Positions 40,927 to 49,207 of a stretch of DNA of 64,000 nucleotides are shown piece after piece (within the stretch, counting starts at the first letter, position 1; every line of letters starts with the position of its first letter). A model generated the notes under the pieces. The model was not told where the DNA came from and made no database searches. It saw only the letters and a program-made list of their open reading frames with translations. The position numbers and the translations under genes were made by a program. This DNA comes from CAWCAW01 sp963714125 (GTDB lineage Bacteria > Actinomycetota > Acidimicrobiia > Acidimicrobiales > UBA8190). The DNA is taken from assembly GCA_963714125.1 (NCBI GenBank), contig OY970234.1, positions 3,224,001 to 3,288,000 of the forward strand. The letters are read 5' to 3'.

Positions 40927-41898
40927 ATGGCCTTTCCTGACTTCTTCATCATCGGGGCGCCGAAGGCTGGCACCAGCGCGCTCCATAGCGCTCTGGCCCA
41001 ACATCCTCAGCTCTTCATGTCGCCGGTCAAGGAGCCCAAGTTCTTCCTGTGTTCGGGGCCACCACCACGCGAAGGAGGTCCCGGCGATGCCCACAGCTAT
41101 CGCGAGTGGATATGGCGCCAAGACGATTACGAAGAGTTGTTCGGCGACGCACCGCCAGGAGCGCTCTGCGGCGAGAGCACGCCGTTCTATCTTGCTGACC
41201 CCGATGCCGTCGCGCGCATCCGGTCAGTCGTCCCCGATGCCAAGCTGATCGCCATCCTGCGCGACCCGGTCGATCGCGCCTATTCGAACTGGGCACATCT
41301 GTGGGCTGATGGGCTCGAAACGATCGAAGACTTCGTCACCGCCTGTGGGGAAGAAGGGAGACGTACCGAAGCCGGCTGGGCGCCATTCTGGCGCTACCTG
41401 AGTACTGGACTCTACGGTCAACAACTCGAACGCCTTTACTCCATATTTCCAAAGGAGCAGGTTCACCTCATCAGATACAAATGGTTGGTCGACGAACCGA
41501 CGGGAACCCTTAACGACGTGTGCCGATTTCTCGGCATAAGGGAAAACGAGATTCTCGATGTACCGGCCGAGAATGTCGGTACCTATGTCGAGCCGTCGGT
41601 CTATGGCCAAGTGCTGCGCGCCATATTCCGGGTCGGCGCCGCCATCGGTAGCCTTTTCCCTCCTCGGGTATGGCGAAAAGTGAGCGTCCCATTGCTATGG
41701 CTCATTCAACGCAATCCACAGCACCGCCCCGAGTTGCCACAACAGGAGAGGGCCAAGCTGGTCGGGTATTTCGAAGCCGACGTCCGGCTGCTCGAGCAGT
41801 TGACCGGATGGGATCTTCGGGATTGGTTGACCTATCGAACGGCGGGGACGTACTCGGTACGCAAGTCGTGGGCGCCGTCGAGACGCGTGGTTTCGTAG
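40927..41898 (+). CDS. Sulfotransferase family protein
   Basis: A 323-residue PAPS-dependent sulfotransferase. The 5'-phosphosulfate loop is FFIIGAPKAGTSALHSAL (residues 6-23) and the 3'-phosphate site is AILRDPVDRAYSNW (about residues 103-116), in the usual spacing. It would transfer sulfate from PAPS to a carbohydrate or lipid. An ACGGAG ribosome site precedes ATG 40927. It may share sulfur context with the upstream genes, but 79 nt separate them. Its 3' end overlaps the convergent gene at 41832 by 67 nt. Confidence 0.88.
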   Translation: MAFPDFFIIGAPKAGTSALHSALAQHPQLFMSPVKEPKFFLCSGPPPREGGPGDAHSYREWIWRQDDYEELFGDAPPGALCGESTPFYLADPDAVARIRSVVPDAKLIAILRDPVDRAYSNWAHLWADGLETIEDFVTACGEEGRRTEAGWAPFWRYLSTGLYGQQLERLYSIFPKEQVHLIRYKWLVDEPTGTLNDVCRFLGIRENEILDVPAENVGTYVEPSVYGQVLRAIFRVGAAIGSLFPPRVWRKVSVPLLWLIQRNPQHRPELPQQERAKLVGYFEADVRLLEQLTGWDLRDWLTYRTAGTYSVRKSWAPSRRVVS

Positions 41899-42746
41899 TA
41901 CAACCGAAGCGAGCCATCGGGTACCGGCACCGCGCACACATACCTGAACGACCCACTCCCCTGCGCCGAAACCGCGATTGGCCCCGGCCCGGCCCGAAGG
42001 AGTCCAGGTTCCAAGCCGGTGGCCAACCCGGTCTGTTCCTCGCCGTTTTCATCCTTGGTGGCCCGACCGTCGTAATACGCCGCCCATTGCGTTCCGTCAC
42101 GCAAGACGCTGGCCACGCGCGCCCCGCGCTGGTCCCACTCGCCGGGCCTGGGACCAAGAGCGGTGCCGTGGAACTCCCAATCCAACCCATCTCCGCTGGT
42201 GGCATAGCGCGTGTACATCCGGTCCGCATCGTCGGAAATTTCGAGCGGATGGCAACACAGCCACAGGTGCCACCCATCTTCATCGTGGCGGATGACGGGA
42301 TCCTTGACAGCGGTTGCCGCGTCTCCGGGGAGGATTGTTCGGGCCGACTTCGAGTCGAATGCGGCCGGGTCGCTCGCCTCCAGCACGTCCACCCGCCAGT
42401 GCAAGGTCCCCGGCGTGGCGCAACTCATATACAGGCGCCAGCCGCCATCGGGCAGAGCCACCAGGGCCGGTCGTTCCAGCGAGTCACACCCAAAATCCTC
42501 CCGGTGCAGTACCGCCACCGTCTCGAAGTGCACGCCGTCCTCGGAGCGGGCCACAACGTTTGCGTATCCCCGCCCGACGCCGAGCGGGCGACGGAGGCGA
42601 TATGCCAAGTAATAAATCCCGTCCTCGGTCAGCACTGCACTTGGACTCCCCGCCCAGTAGCCCTTCCCCTCGCCGGGCGCCGACTCCACCAGCAGGGAGT
42701 TCGCCTCGGTCGGAACAGGGGCTCCTCGAGCATTTGGTGTGTTCAT
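41832..42746 (-). CDS. Glycosidase-like five-bladed propeller protein
   Basis: A 304-residue beta-rich protein. Repeated blade-like segments (GIYYLAYRLRRP, VVARSEDGVHFETVAVL, GGWRLYMSCATPG, GWHLWLCCHPLE, YATSGDGLDWEF, TQWAAYYDGRATKDE) resemble the GH43/GH32/GH130-like propeller superfamily, where SxDGxxF-type blade motifs are common. Catalytic acids cannot be assigned, so an enzyme is not proven. No signal peptide. The last 67 nt overlap the sulfotransferase gene on the other strand. Confidence 0.7.
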   Translation of the reverse strand: MNTPNARGAPVPTEANSLLVESAPGEGKGYWAGSPSAVLTEDGIYYLAYRLRRPLGVGRGYANVVARSEDGVHFETVAVLHREDFGCDSLERPALVALPDGGWRLYMSCATPGTLHWRVDVLEASDPAAFDSKSARTILPGDAATAVKDPVIRHDEDGWHLWLCCHPLEISDDADRMYTRYATSGDGLDWEFHGTALGPRPGEWDQRGARVASVLRDGTQWAAYYDGRATKDENGEEQTGLATGLEPGLLRAGPGPIAVSAQGSGSFRYVCAVPVPDGSLRLYYETTRLDGAHDLRTEYVPAVR

Positions 42747-42874
42747 GGCACCAAAATAGACAAGGCGCGTCGCGTGTGGCGCGTTTCACTGCACATATTG
42801 CAAATCAACGACATTCCGAGAGTTCGACGGCTACCTACGCACCTTGAGGTGTGGAGCCGTCCGAACGCCTCGTC

Positions 42875-45286
42875 CTATTGGGTGCGCAGAAGCTGCCCGG
42901 AAGTTTTCGACCGTGCCGCCACCCAAGCCGGGGCAAGGGCTAAGAGGTTTGCCACGACGAGAACCCCACCACCGAGCGCGGCGATCAACCACACCGGAAC
43001 GGTGGAAACAGGAACGGCCCCCAAGTTGGAGGCGAACGCCCGCCACACCACCCCACCAATAGCAACACCAAGCGGCACGCCCACAACAATCCCTACCAAG
43101 GCAACGGTCGTCGCTTGCCAGCACACGGCCGCCCCAACCTGACGGTTGACGAATCCAAGGGCTTTCAACAGGCCGATCTCATGGCGGCGACGAACCACGC
43201 TCACTACCAAGAGGTGCACCAGGGTGGCGGTACCAAAGAGCGCCAGCATCAACCCCAAGATGAGCGGGAAGTTCACCGCCTCACCGAAATTCACCAAGGA
43301 ACTCGAGATCGCCGGTCGAGAAGCAACGCCGGGGAATGCATTGATGAAATGGGTGATCTCGTCCTGCCCTCGGACGCCCGACGCCGCCGTGGCGAAGACG
43401 GCGAACTCTTGATTCGCGTAGTACGCCTGTTGGCAAGAACGCTGGTGGGGCCCAGCCGGACAGACAACGTTCAGGTAGGCGTCCATCGTGAACGCTGCCC
43501 CCGTCCCCAGCCCTCCGAGCCCGAATTGACCGGGAAACGAACCCGTCCCGACCACGCGGAACATGGCCGTGCGGGTGCCGCCACCGGGCAGTGGCACGGC
43601 GACGGTGACGGCCGATCCCACGCGGGCATGGACCTGCCGCAATGTCGTGGCGCCCATCATGATCTGGCCGTTTCCGGCTGGGAGCTGGCCCTCAATTCTG
43701 GACAGCAGGAGCGGTCCCCGGACGGCACTTCCAGCCACGGTGTAGACGCTCACTGCGTTGATGGTGACCTCATTGCGGGTACCAACCATGATCCCGGTGA
43801 TCTCACGGTCATGCTTCAGATGCGTCACCGCAGATTCGGGGATGCCCAGCTGTCCACCCTCCGAGAAGAACAACTGGTAATCCTCACCATAGAGCTTCGG
43901 TGTTGCCGTGAGGTGCGACAGGCTGGCGCCGAACACTGCCGTGGCACACAGCGCCAAAACGGCCAAAACCGTGCCGAACAGCGCGCTACCGACCGGGACC
44001 GTGGCGGTGCCGCGTCCGCGCTCCACCGCATGACGGACTCCGATCACGATGCTCGGCGGAGCGCCCGTGCCGGCCAGGCGGGTCACGATCGGGGACGGAG
44101 TATCAGGTGCTCGGTCGTCACCGATGCGAGTCCTCGAGGCCCGTATCGCTGGCCATATGCCGAGCAACAGCACAACGACGACGATGGTGAGCGCCCCGAG
44201 CAACAGGACAAGAGGGTCGAAAGCGAGCCCGGTGGAAGGCTCGGCCAGACGCGCCTCGCCGACCGGCGTGAGTGGCGATAGGGCGAAGGCGACGAGCACA
44301 GCGCCGACGGCCCCGATGGTGGCAACAACCAGATTGCGCGTGGTGCCGATGGCCACCAGCTGATACCGGCGTATGCCGAGAGCGGCCAACGTCGGGTATT
44401 GCTCACCCTCGACGGCGCTCTGACGACCGAGCGCCTGGCCAATGACCGCCAAGGCGGCCAAAGCGGCTAACACGGCCAATACCCACCACCCCACGGCCTG
44501 GGGATGTATCGACGAGGTGACCTCCGCAGCCAACGGGTCCGTGGGCTCAGCCTGCAACACATGCATGGAGCTCATCTCGGCACCGAAGCGCGACAGATCC
44601 GCTTCGCCATGGCGCAGACGCACAAGGTATTGCATTCCGCTCCCGACACGGCGCCCCACGGTACGGGCGAAAGCCTGGGTTGGGTACAGGTTGTAGTTGG
44701 ACACTTGGCCCGTTGGGAACTCAGTCTCGGCAGCCTCGATCCCGACGACGTGGAATGCAATGGTGGGTCCTGCCGGAGCCACGTTGGCGCCGCCCAGCAG
44801 GCTTTGCTCCTGAGCGGGCGTGTAGAACGGCGTGTGAATCACGGTGCCGATGTGCACGCCGTAGTCCTGTTCGAGGTTGAACGACGCCAGCACTTGGTCG
44901 GGCGAGGACTGCAGCGGCATCCGGCCCGCGATCAGCTTGGTCACCCGAGCCAATCCCGCTGGGGACAGGTCGTTCACCGAAAGATCTCCCGAGTTGATGC
45001 CCGCCTTACACGCGCACGTCACGTTGCCGTTAAAGGGCTCACCCGCGATGGTCACCGACGCTACGTCGGGGAGCTTGGCCAGCCCCGGAAGCGGCCGGAG
45101 GGTGAAAACGACGGAGTCGTAGCCGTGGGCAGCAACGAAACGCGGAAAGGCCGTCGCCGTCCGGCGCCCGGCCGCGGCGGCGGCCAACACCAGACCGCCT
45201 ACGACGGCAATGAGAATGACGAGAATCAGCCACGATCGCCAGCGGCGCCGGAACTCTGTACCGAACACCAGCCCGACAGCGCCCAA
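42875..45286 (-). CDS. FtsX-like ABC transporter permease (orphan)
   Basis: An 803-residue permease with two FtsX-type modules: an N-terminal helix (SWLILVILIAVVGGLVLAAAA), a large extracytoplasmic domain (about 45-270), helices near 275-400, a second helix and extracytoplasmic domain (about 425-640), and a C-terminal FtsX block with VVRRRHEIGLLKALGFVNRQ, the family signature. MacB/LolC-type permeases act in lipoprotein or drug export. No ATPase gene lies beside it, so it must use one encoded elsewhere. Start is ATG 45286. Confidence 0.85.
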   Translation of the reverse strand: MGAVGLVFGTEFRRRWRSWLILVILIAVVGGLVLAAAAAGRRTATAFPRFVAAHGYDSVVFTLRPLPGLAKLPDVASVTIAGEPFNGNVTCACKAGINSGDLSVNDLSPAGLARVTKLIAGRMPLQSSPDQVLASFNLEQDYGVHIGTVIHTPFYTPAQEQSLLGGANVAPAGPTIAFHVVGIEAAETEFPTGQVSNYNLYPTQAFARTVGRRVGSGMQYLVRLRHGEADLSRFGAEMSSMHVLQAEPTDPLAAEVTSSIHPQAVGWWVLAVLAALAALAVIGQALGRQSAVEGEQYPTLAALGIRRYQLVAIGTTRNLVVATIGAVGAVLVAFALSPLTPVGEARLAEPSTGLAFDPLVLLLGALTIVVVVLLLGIWPAIRASRTRIGDDRAPDTPSPIVTRLAGTGAPPSIVIGVRHAVERGRGTATVPVGSALFGTVLAVLALCATAVFGASLSHLTATPKLYGEDYQLFFSEGGQLGIPESAVTHLKHDREITGIMVGTRNEVTINAVSVYTVAGSAVRGPLLLSRIEGQLPAGNGQIMMGATTLRQVHARVGSAVTVAVPLPGGGTRTAMFRVVGTGSFPGQFGLGGLGTGAAFTMDAYLNVVCPAGPHQRSCQQAYYANQEFAVFATAASGVRGQDEITHFINAFPGVASRPAISSSLVNFGEAVNFPLILGLMLALFGTATLVHLLVVSVVRRRHEIGLLKALGFVNRQVGAAVCWQATTVALVGIVVGVPLGVAIGGVVWRAFASNLGAVPVSTVPVWLIAALGGGVLVVANLLALAPAWVAARSKTSGQLLRTQ

Positions 45287-45615
45287 AACGGTGACCTCCC
45301 GCCTCAGTGTGGCCCATCGGACACCTTCCCCCCAAGGGGGTGAGCCGGTCTACCGGGCAGGTGGTAGCACCCCGGAAGCGACCAGTCCCGCGTGGGATGG
45401 ACCACCGTCGCTCTCCCGTAGGGGGAAGTAAGACGACGCCCTACATGAGGCGAGTGAGAGCGATCGCGGTCGAGGTGGAGTATCGAGACATGCGGCGCCA
45501 CGCCGACGACCTGATGTGCGCTGGTCCGTCGGGTCAGCGCAGACGCAAACATCTGTGGGCCCCGTCCCCCCGCCCTGGTCTGGCGGGTGGACGGAGCTTG
45601 GGCCGATCTAAGACT
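45287..45615. other. Non-coding region upstream of the FtsX gene
   Basis: 329 nt between the divergent-side FtsX start and the stop of the beta-helix gene. It contains a G/C hairpin, CCCCC TT GGGGG (around 45336-45348), just before the FtsX start on the minus strand and several further complementary stretches, so the leader may be structured. I could not match it to a known riboswitch. Confidence 0.4.
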
Positions 45616-46770
45616 TCAGTTCACGGCGATGGGGTTGTGCGACTCGGTCACGTTGTAGACACCCGAATCGGGCTGCAGGTAGATTCCTCCGTCCGGGAAC
45701 TGGACACTTCCCGTGTTGTGCGAGAGGTTCGCCGAGAGTTCGTTGCCACTCTGGGCGTCGAGAGAGATGGCGTCGCACCCGGGTGCCGGGGCGTCGGAGC
45801 TGCAGGCGCTCAGGTGGAACCCGTTGTGCTGCGCCGTCAGGTTGGTATTGCCAGTACAAGGTCCGGATGCCGCAGGCTCACAGTTCCCACCGCTGTATCC
45901 CGCGGTGGCGGCAATCCCGATTCCGGCGTAGCCGCGGAACTGGTTGTGGCTCAGGTAGTCGAACGCAGTCCCAGGCTCGTCACTGAGAACGAACAGCCCT
46001 TCAGCCGGATAGACCGTGCTGCTTCCTGAGCAGTTTCCCGCACAGGCCACCAGACCGCTGAAGTTGTCGTAGTCGACGGAGACGGTGCCACCAATTCCGC
46101 CACCCTCGAGAAGGGCGCCTTGGAAGTTGCCGGTGCTGGTCGAATGACTGAACGTGACGTCCGCGGCGTCGTTGAAGGTGTCGAATCCAATGCCCCCGTA
46201 GTCAGCGGTGTCATCGACGGCATTGAGCGTTACGTGGCTCACCGTGATGACGTCCTGTGCGTTGGCATCGTCGTAGATTGATACGTCGCTGGGAACCGCA
46301 TCCTGTGCGTACTCGTTGGCGGTCTCATAGGCGTTTTCGATGGTGAAGTTGCTGATGGTGATGGCACCGCCTGCCCCGCTGTTGTTCTGCACGGAGACGA
46401 CGCCGTAGTAACCCAAGGCGTCGGTGTCGATGCCGTGGCCGTCGATGATGGACCTACCGAAGCGAGCGCCCTCGAGGGTGACCGGATGAGTGATGTTCAC
46501 GGTCTGGTCGTAGGTCCCCGCGGCCACCTTCACCGTGGCCCCGACGACGGCCACGTTGACGGCGTGCTGGATGGTTGCGCAGGGATCGGCTTGGGAGCAT
46601 GCGTTTGAGTCACTGCCTGTCGGCGACACGTAAAGGGTGGTGCTCGGCGATGCCGATGCCACCTCAGCGCCTTGGAATACGAAGACCGCCGTCACCGCCA
46701 GAGTCGCCATGATCATGCCGGTCAACGGCAACAAGGCAGTTGTAGCGAGCCCCGGGCCTCGTTGCATCAT
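45616..46770 (-). CDS. Secreted right-handed beta-helix protein
   Basis: About 384 residues from the ATG at 46770, with a signal peptide (LPLTGMIMATLAVTAVFVFQGAEVASA). The mature protein begins with TTLYVSPTGSDSNACSQADPCATIQHAV, the usual opening of DUF1565/pectate-lyase-like beta-helix proteins, and continues with PbH1-type rungs (VSVQNNSGAGGAITISNFTI; VDDTADYGGIGFDTF; AISLDAQSGNELSANLSHN). Several Cys pairs (ACAGNC, NCEPAASGPC) suggest extracellular disulfides. It may bind or cleave polysaccharide; no catalytic site is recognisable. The frame remains open to 47007, but upstream sequence lacks signal-peptide features. Confidence 0.8.
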   Translation of the reverse strand: MMQRGPGLATTALLPLTGMIMATLAVTAVFVFQGAEVASASPSTTLYVSPTGSDSNACSQADPCATIQHAVNVAVVGATVKVAAGTYDQTVNITHPVTLEGARFGRSIIDGHGIDTDALGYYGVVSVQNNSGAGGAITISNFTIENAYETANEYAQDAVPSDVSIYDDANAQDVITVSHVTLNAVDDTADYGGIGFDTFNDAADVTFSHSTSTGNFQGALLEGGGIGGTVSVDYDNFSGLVACAGNCSGSSTVYPAEGLFVLSDEPGTAFDYLSHNQFRGYAGIGIAATAGYSGGNCEPAASGPCTGNTNLTAQHNGFHLSACSSDAPAPGCDAISLDAQSGNELSANLSHNTGSVQFPDGGIYLQPDSGVYNVTESHNPIAVN

Positions 46771-46922
46771 GAGTGACCTGCGTCGCACTTTTGACCCCCT
46801 GGTTGTTGGAGACGACGTAGACGCCGTTCCCATCGCTCCTGGCCCTGCCATCGGGACGACCCGTCGGCCGGACAGAACGAATTCTCGCGGCCTGTCTACC
46901 ACTGTTGAGCCCTGGTAACACC

Positions 46923-46936
46923 CCTCAAAAATGAGG
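46923..46936. terminator. Small hairpin after the TetR gene
   Basis: CCTCA, 4 A, TGAGG: a 5-bp stem about 90 nt past the minus-strand stop of the TetR gene. The minus-strand loop is TTTT. Weak evidence. Confidence 0.3.
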
Positions 46937-47024
46937 ACAATCAACCCGGGCTGCCCGGCGCCCTGCGGCGAAGCCGGACGCGCAGGAGGTGTCAGCCGCC
47001 CGCACAACCGGCGTCACAGCCTCG

Positions 47025-47654
47025 TCAGATCGGGGGCCCTTTGAGGCGGGATACCACCGCGATTCGACCACGGGAAACGGCACCGAAGTCATCGTGGAGG
47101 ATGGCGACGATGTCAGTCCCGGCCAGGATGGCTCCGAGTTCGAAGGCGAGCTGTGCGGGCTCGTCGGTGGCGCTCAGCTCGCCCTTGTCGGCGGCAGCCT
47201 GGGCTTCTTGCAGAAGAAGGTCGCGCCATTGCTGCTGCACGCGTGCGACTTCGTCGTGTAGGCGCCCAGGCTGCGCTCCTACCTCGGCTGATGCAGCGAC
47301 GAAGAAGCACCCTCCGGGGAAGACTCGCCGTTCGACATAGGAAAGGTACCCCTCGCAGAGTGCGAGGAGCCGCTCACGACCCGGCAGGGTCGCCGCCAGC
47401 GCCGGTCCGACGACCTCGGCGATGAAGTTCTCTCTCGCCGCGTTGATGGTGGCCAGCTGCAGCTCCTCTTTCGAGCCAAACAGCGCATGAACGCTGCTCT
47501 TCGCCACGCCACTGGCCTCGGCCAGCCGGCCTATCGACAACCCCTCAAGGCCCTCGATGCTGGCGAGGCGCGCCGCATGCTCGACGATCCGGGCTCGCGC
47601 CCGGTCCCCCGGCGCTCGGGTTTGCCTCGCTGTTCGTCCCTGCTCGTCTGCCAT
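47025..47654 (-). CDS. TetR/AcrR family transcriptional regulator
   Basis: A 209-residue regulator from ATG 47654 (MADEQGRTARQ); an ATG at 47705 lies inside the operator and is unlikely. The helix-turn-helix is IVEHAARLASIEGLEGLSIG followed by RLAEASGVAKSSVHALFGSK, with the TetR-typical AxxxGVxxxxxxxxFxxK spacing. The C-terminal domain (about 70-200) is the variable ligand-binding/dimerisation part, like the TetR_C_33-type. The divergent methyltransferase gene and the operator between them suggest it represses that gene and itself. Confidence 0.88.
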   Translation of the reverse strand: MADEQGRTARQTRAPGDRARARIVEHAARLASIEGLEGLSIGRLAEASGVAKSSVHALFGSKEELQLATINAARENFIAEVVGPALAATLPGRERLLALCEGYLSYVERRVFPGGCFFVAASAEVGAQPGRLHDEVARVQQQWRDLLLQEAQAAADKGELSATDEPAQLAFELGAILAGTDIVAILHDDFGAVSRGRIAVVSRLKGPPI

Positions 47655-47686
47655 CGGCTCTCGGTCCTTACGACTCCCGCTCAGGC

Positions 47687-47730
47687 TAGACGGACGATCG
47701 TCCATAGCGTACTGTACGACCGTTCGTCTA
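47687..47730. promoter_or_regulatory. TetR operator between divergent genes
   Basis: Two inverted copies of one element, TAGACGrACGrTCGTmC, flank the centre: TAGACGGACGATCGTCC on the plus strand and TAGACGAACGGTCGTAC on the minus strand (13 of 17 positions or better). The first contains the perfect palindrome GGACGATCGTCC, and the centre contains CGTACTGTACG. The site covers both likely promoters. AAGGAGG for the methyltransferase begins right after it. Confidence 0.7.
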
Positions 47731-47740
47731 AGGAGGCACC

Positions 47741-48538
47741 ATGGCGCAGCAAACGACCACGAGCGACGACTGGCGGGAGGCCGGAGAGGCCTGGGGAGAC
47801 CGGGCTACCGACTGGGCCTACCTGTGGGAGCCCTACGCGCGACCGGCCAACCGGGCGATCTTCACCCAAATCGCCGTCGTCGATGGCACGCGGTTGCTCG
47901 ACATCGCCTGCGGATCAGGCTTCGCCGCCCACCTGGCGAGCGAGCGTGGCGCCGTCGTGTCCGGCATTGACGCCTCTGAGGGCCTCGTGACCATCGCCCG
48001 GGCCCGCACGCCGGGAGGCGACTTCCGTGTCGGTGACATGTTCGCCCTGCCGTTCCCTGACGCGTCCTTCGATGCGGCCACCAGCTTCAACGGGATCTGG
48101 AAAGGCTGCGAGGAGGCCCTGCTCGAAGCGCGCCGGGTACTGGTCCCGGGTGGCCGGCTCGGCTTGACCTTCTGGGGACGCTTCGAGCACCTCGGCCTCA
48201 TGCCGTACTTCGTCAAGGTGATCGAGCTCTCAGAGGCCTCCCACGCCGCGGCCAACATGGAGCATGGCGACACCCAGAACGTGATCGAGGACATGTTGAC
48301 GACCACTGGATTCGAACGCGTTGAGCGGGGGATCGTCAGTGTCGTCAACGAATGGCCCGACGTCGAGATCGCCGTCCGCGCCCTCGTCTCGGCCGGTCCT
48401 TCGGTCCCGGCCATACGGGCGGTCGGCCTCGACGGCTTCCGTGACGCCTTGCGCAGCGTGATCGAACCTCTGCACGTTCCCGGAGTTGGGATCCGCATCA
48501 CCTCTGAATTCGATTGGATCACTGCTTACTCTCGCTAG
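47741..48538 (+). CDS. Class I SAM-dependent methyltransferase
   Basis: A 265-residue UbiE/COQ5-like methyltransferase. Motif I is LLDIACGSGFAAHLA, with the acidic residue in SGIDASEGLV, FRVGDMFALPFPDASFDAATSF and VLVPGGRLGLTFWG. AAGGAGG lies 5 nt before ATG 47741. It is the likely target of the divergent TetR repressor; such pairs often modify or detoxify the molecule sensed by the repressor. Substrate unknown. Confidence 0.88.
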   Translation: MAQQTTTSDDWREAGEAWGDRATDWAYLWEPYARPANRAIFTQIAVVDGTRLLDIACGSGFAAHLASERGAVVSGIDASEGLVTIARARTPGGDFRVGDMFALPFPDASFDAATSFNGIWKGCEEALLEARRVLVPGGRLGLTFWGRFEHLGLMPYFVKVIELSEASHAAANMEHGDTQNVIEDMLTTTGFERVERGIVSVVNEWPDVEIAVRALVSAGPSVPAIRAVGLDGFRDALRSVIEPLHVPGVGIRITSEFDWITAYSR

Positions 48539-48628
48539 TCCGCTCTAAAGCCAATGAGCGAAAAGGGCAGGGAACAGCTCTCGGTCTAGCCATCATTAGC
48601 TGTTACAGGTGACCTTTAGAATTTGATC

Positions 48629-49207
48629 GTGAACCTGGCCGAGTGGGCAGAAGAAGTCGGTATCAGTAGAGGAACCGCCTACCGTTGGTTCCGTCTCGGG
48701 GTTTTGCCCGTCTCCGCCCACCGCGTTGATGGCGGGCGGCTGATTCTCGTTGATGCTTCCCCGATGAAGTCGTCTTCGGGCCGAACCGTCTGCTACGCAC
48801 GGGTCTCGTCACACGATCAAAAAGGCGACCTCGACCGCCAGGTTGCCCGCATTACTACCTGGGCGACCAACCACCTGAGCATCGACGAGGTGGTAACCGA
48901 GGTTGGGTCCGCAATGAATGGAAAGCGCCGGAAGTTCATGGCCGCTTTGGCAGACGAGAACGTTCGCACGATTGTCGTTGAGCACCGGGACCGCCTGGCC
49001 CGATTCGGCGTCGAATACCTAGAGGCGGTGCTGTCTGCTCAAGGGAGATCAATCGTCGTGGTCGACGACACCGAGGTCGAAGACGATCTGGTCCGAGATA
49101 TCACCGAAGTTCTGACGTCGTTGTGTGCACGCCTCTATGGGCGCCGGGGAGCGAGGAACCGCGCCGTGCGGGCACTCGTGGCGACCAAAGATGGACAGGC
49201 CGCCTGA
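48629..49207 (+). CDS. tnpA: IS607 family serine recombinase TnpA
   Basis: About 192 residues from GTG 48629; a TTG at 48623 is an alternative. The N-terminal MerR-like helix-turn-helix (LAEWAEEVGISRGTAYRWFR, residues 3-22) precedes the resolvase catalytic domain, the inverted domain order typical of IS607. The catalytic serine is S60 in CYARVSSHDQ, with the partner arginines in LDRQ and EHRDRLARFG. It catalyses transposition through a circular intermediate without target duplication. Its stop overlaps the tnpB start (TGATG). Confidence 0.9.
   Translation: MNLAEWAEEVGISRGTAYRWFRLGVLPVSAHRVDGGRLILVDASPMKSSSGRTVCYARVSSHDQKGDLDRQVARITTWATNHLSIDEVVTEVGSAMNGKRRKFMAALADENVRTIVVEHRDRLARFGVEYLEAVLSAQGRSIVVVDDTEVEDDLVRDITEVLTSLCARLYGRRGARNRAVRALVATKDGQAA

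Noticed and set aside
45287..45420. SAM or T-box riboswitch in the FtsX leader
   Set aside because: Some GGGACTGG-like and GGTGG-like pieces are present but the conserved core blocks and their order do not match either class.
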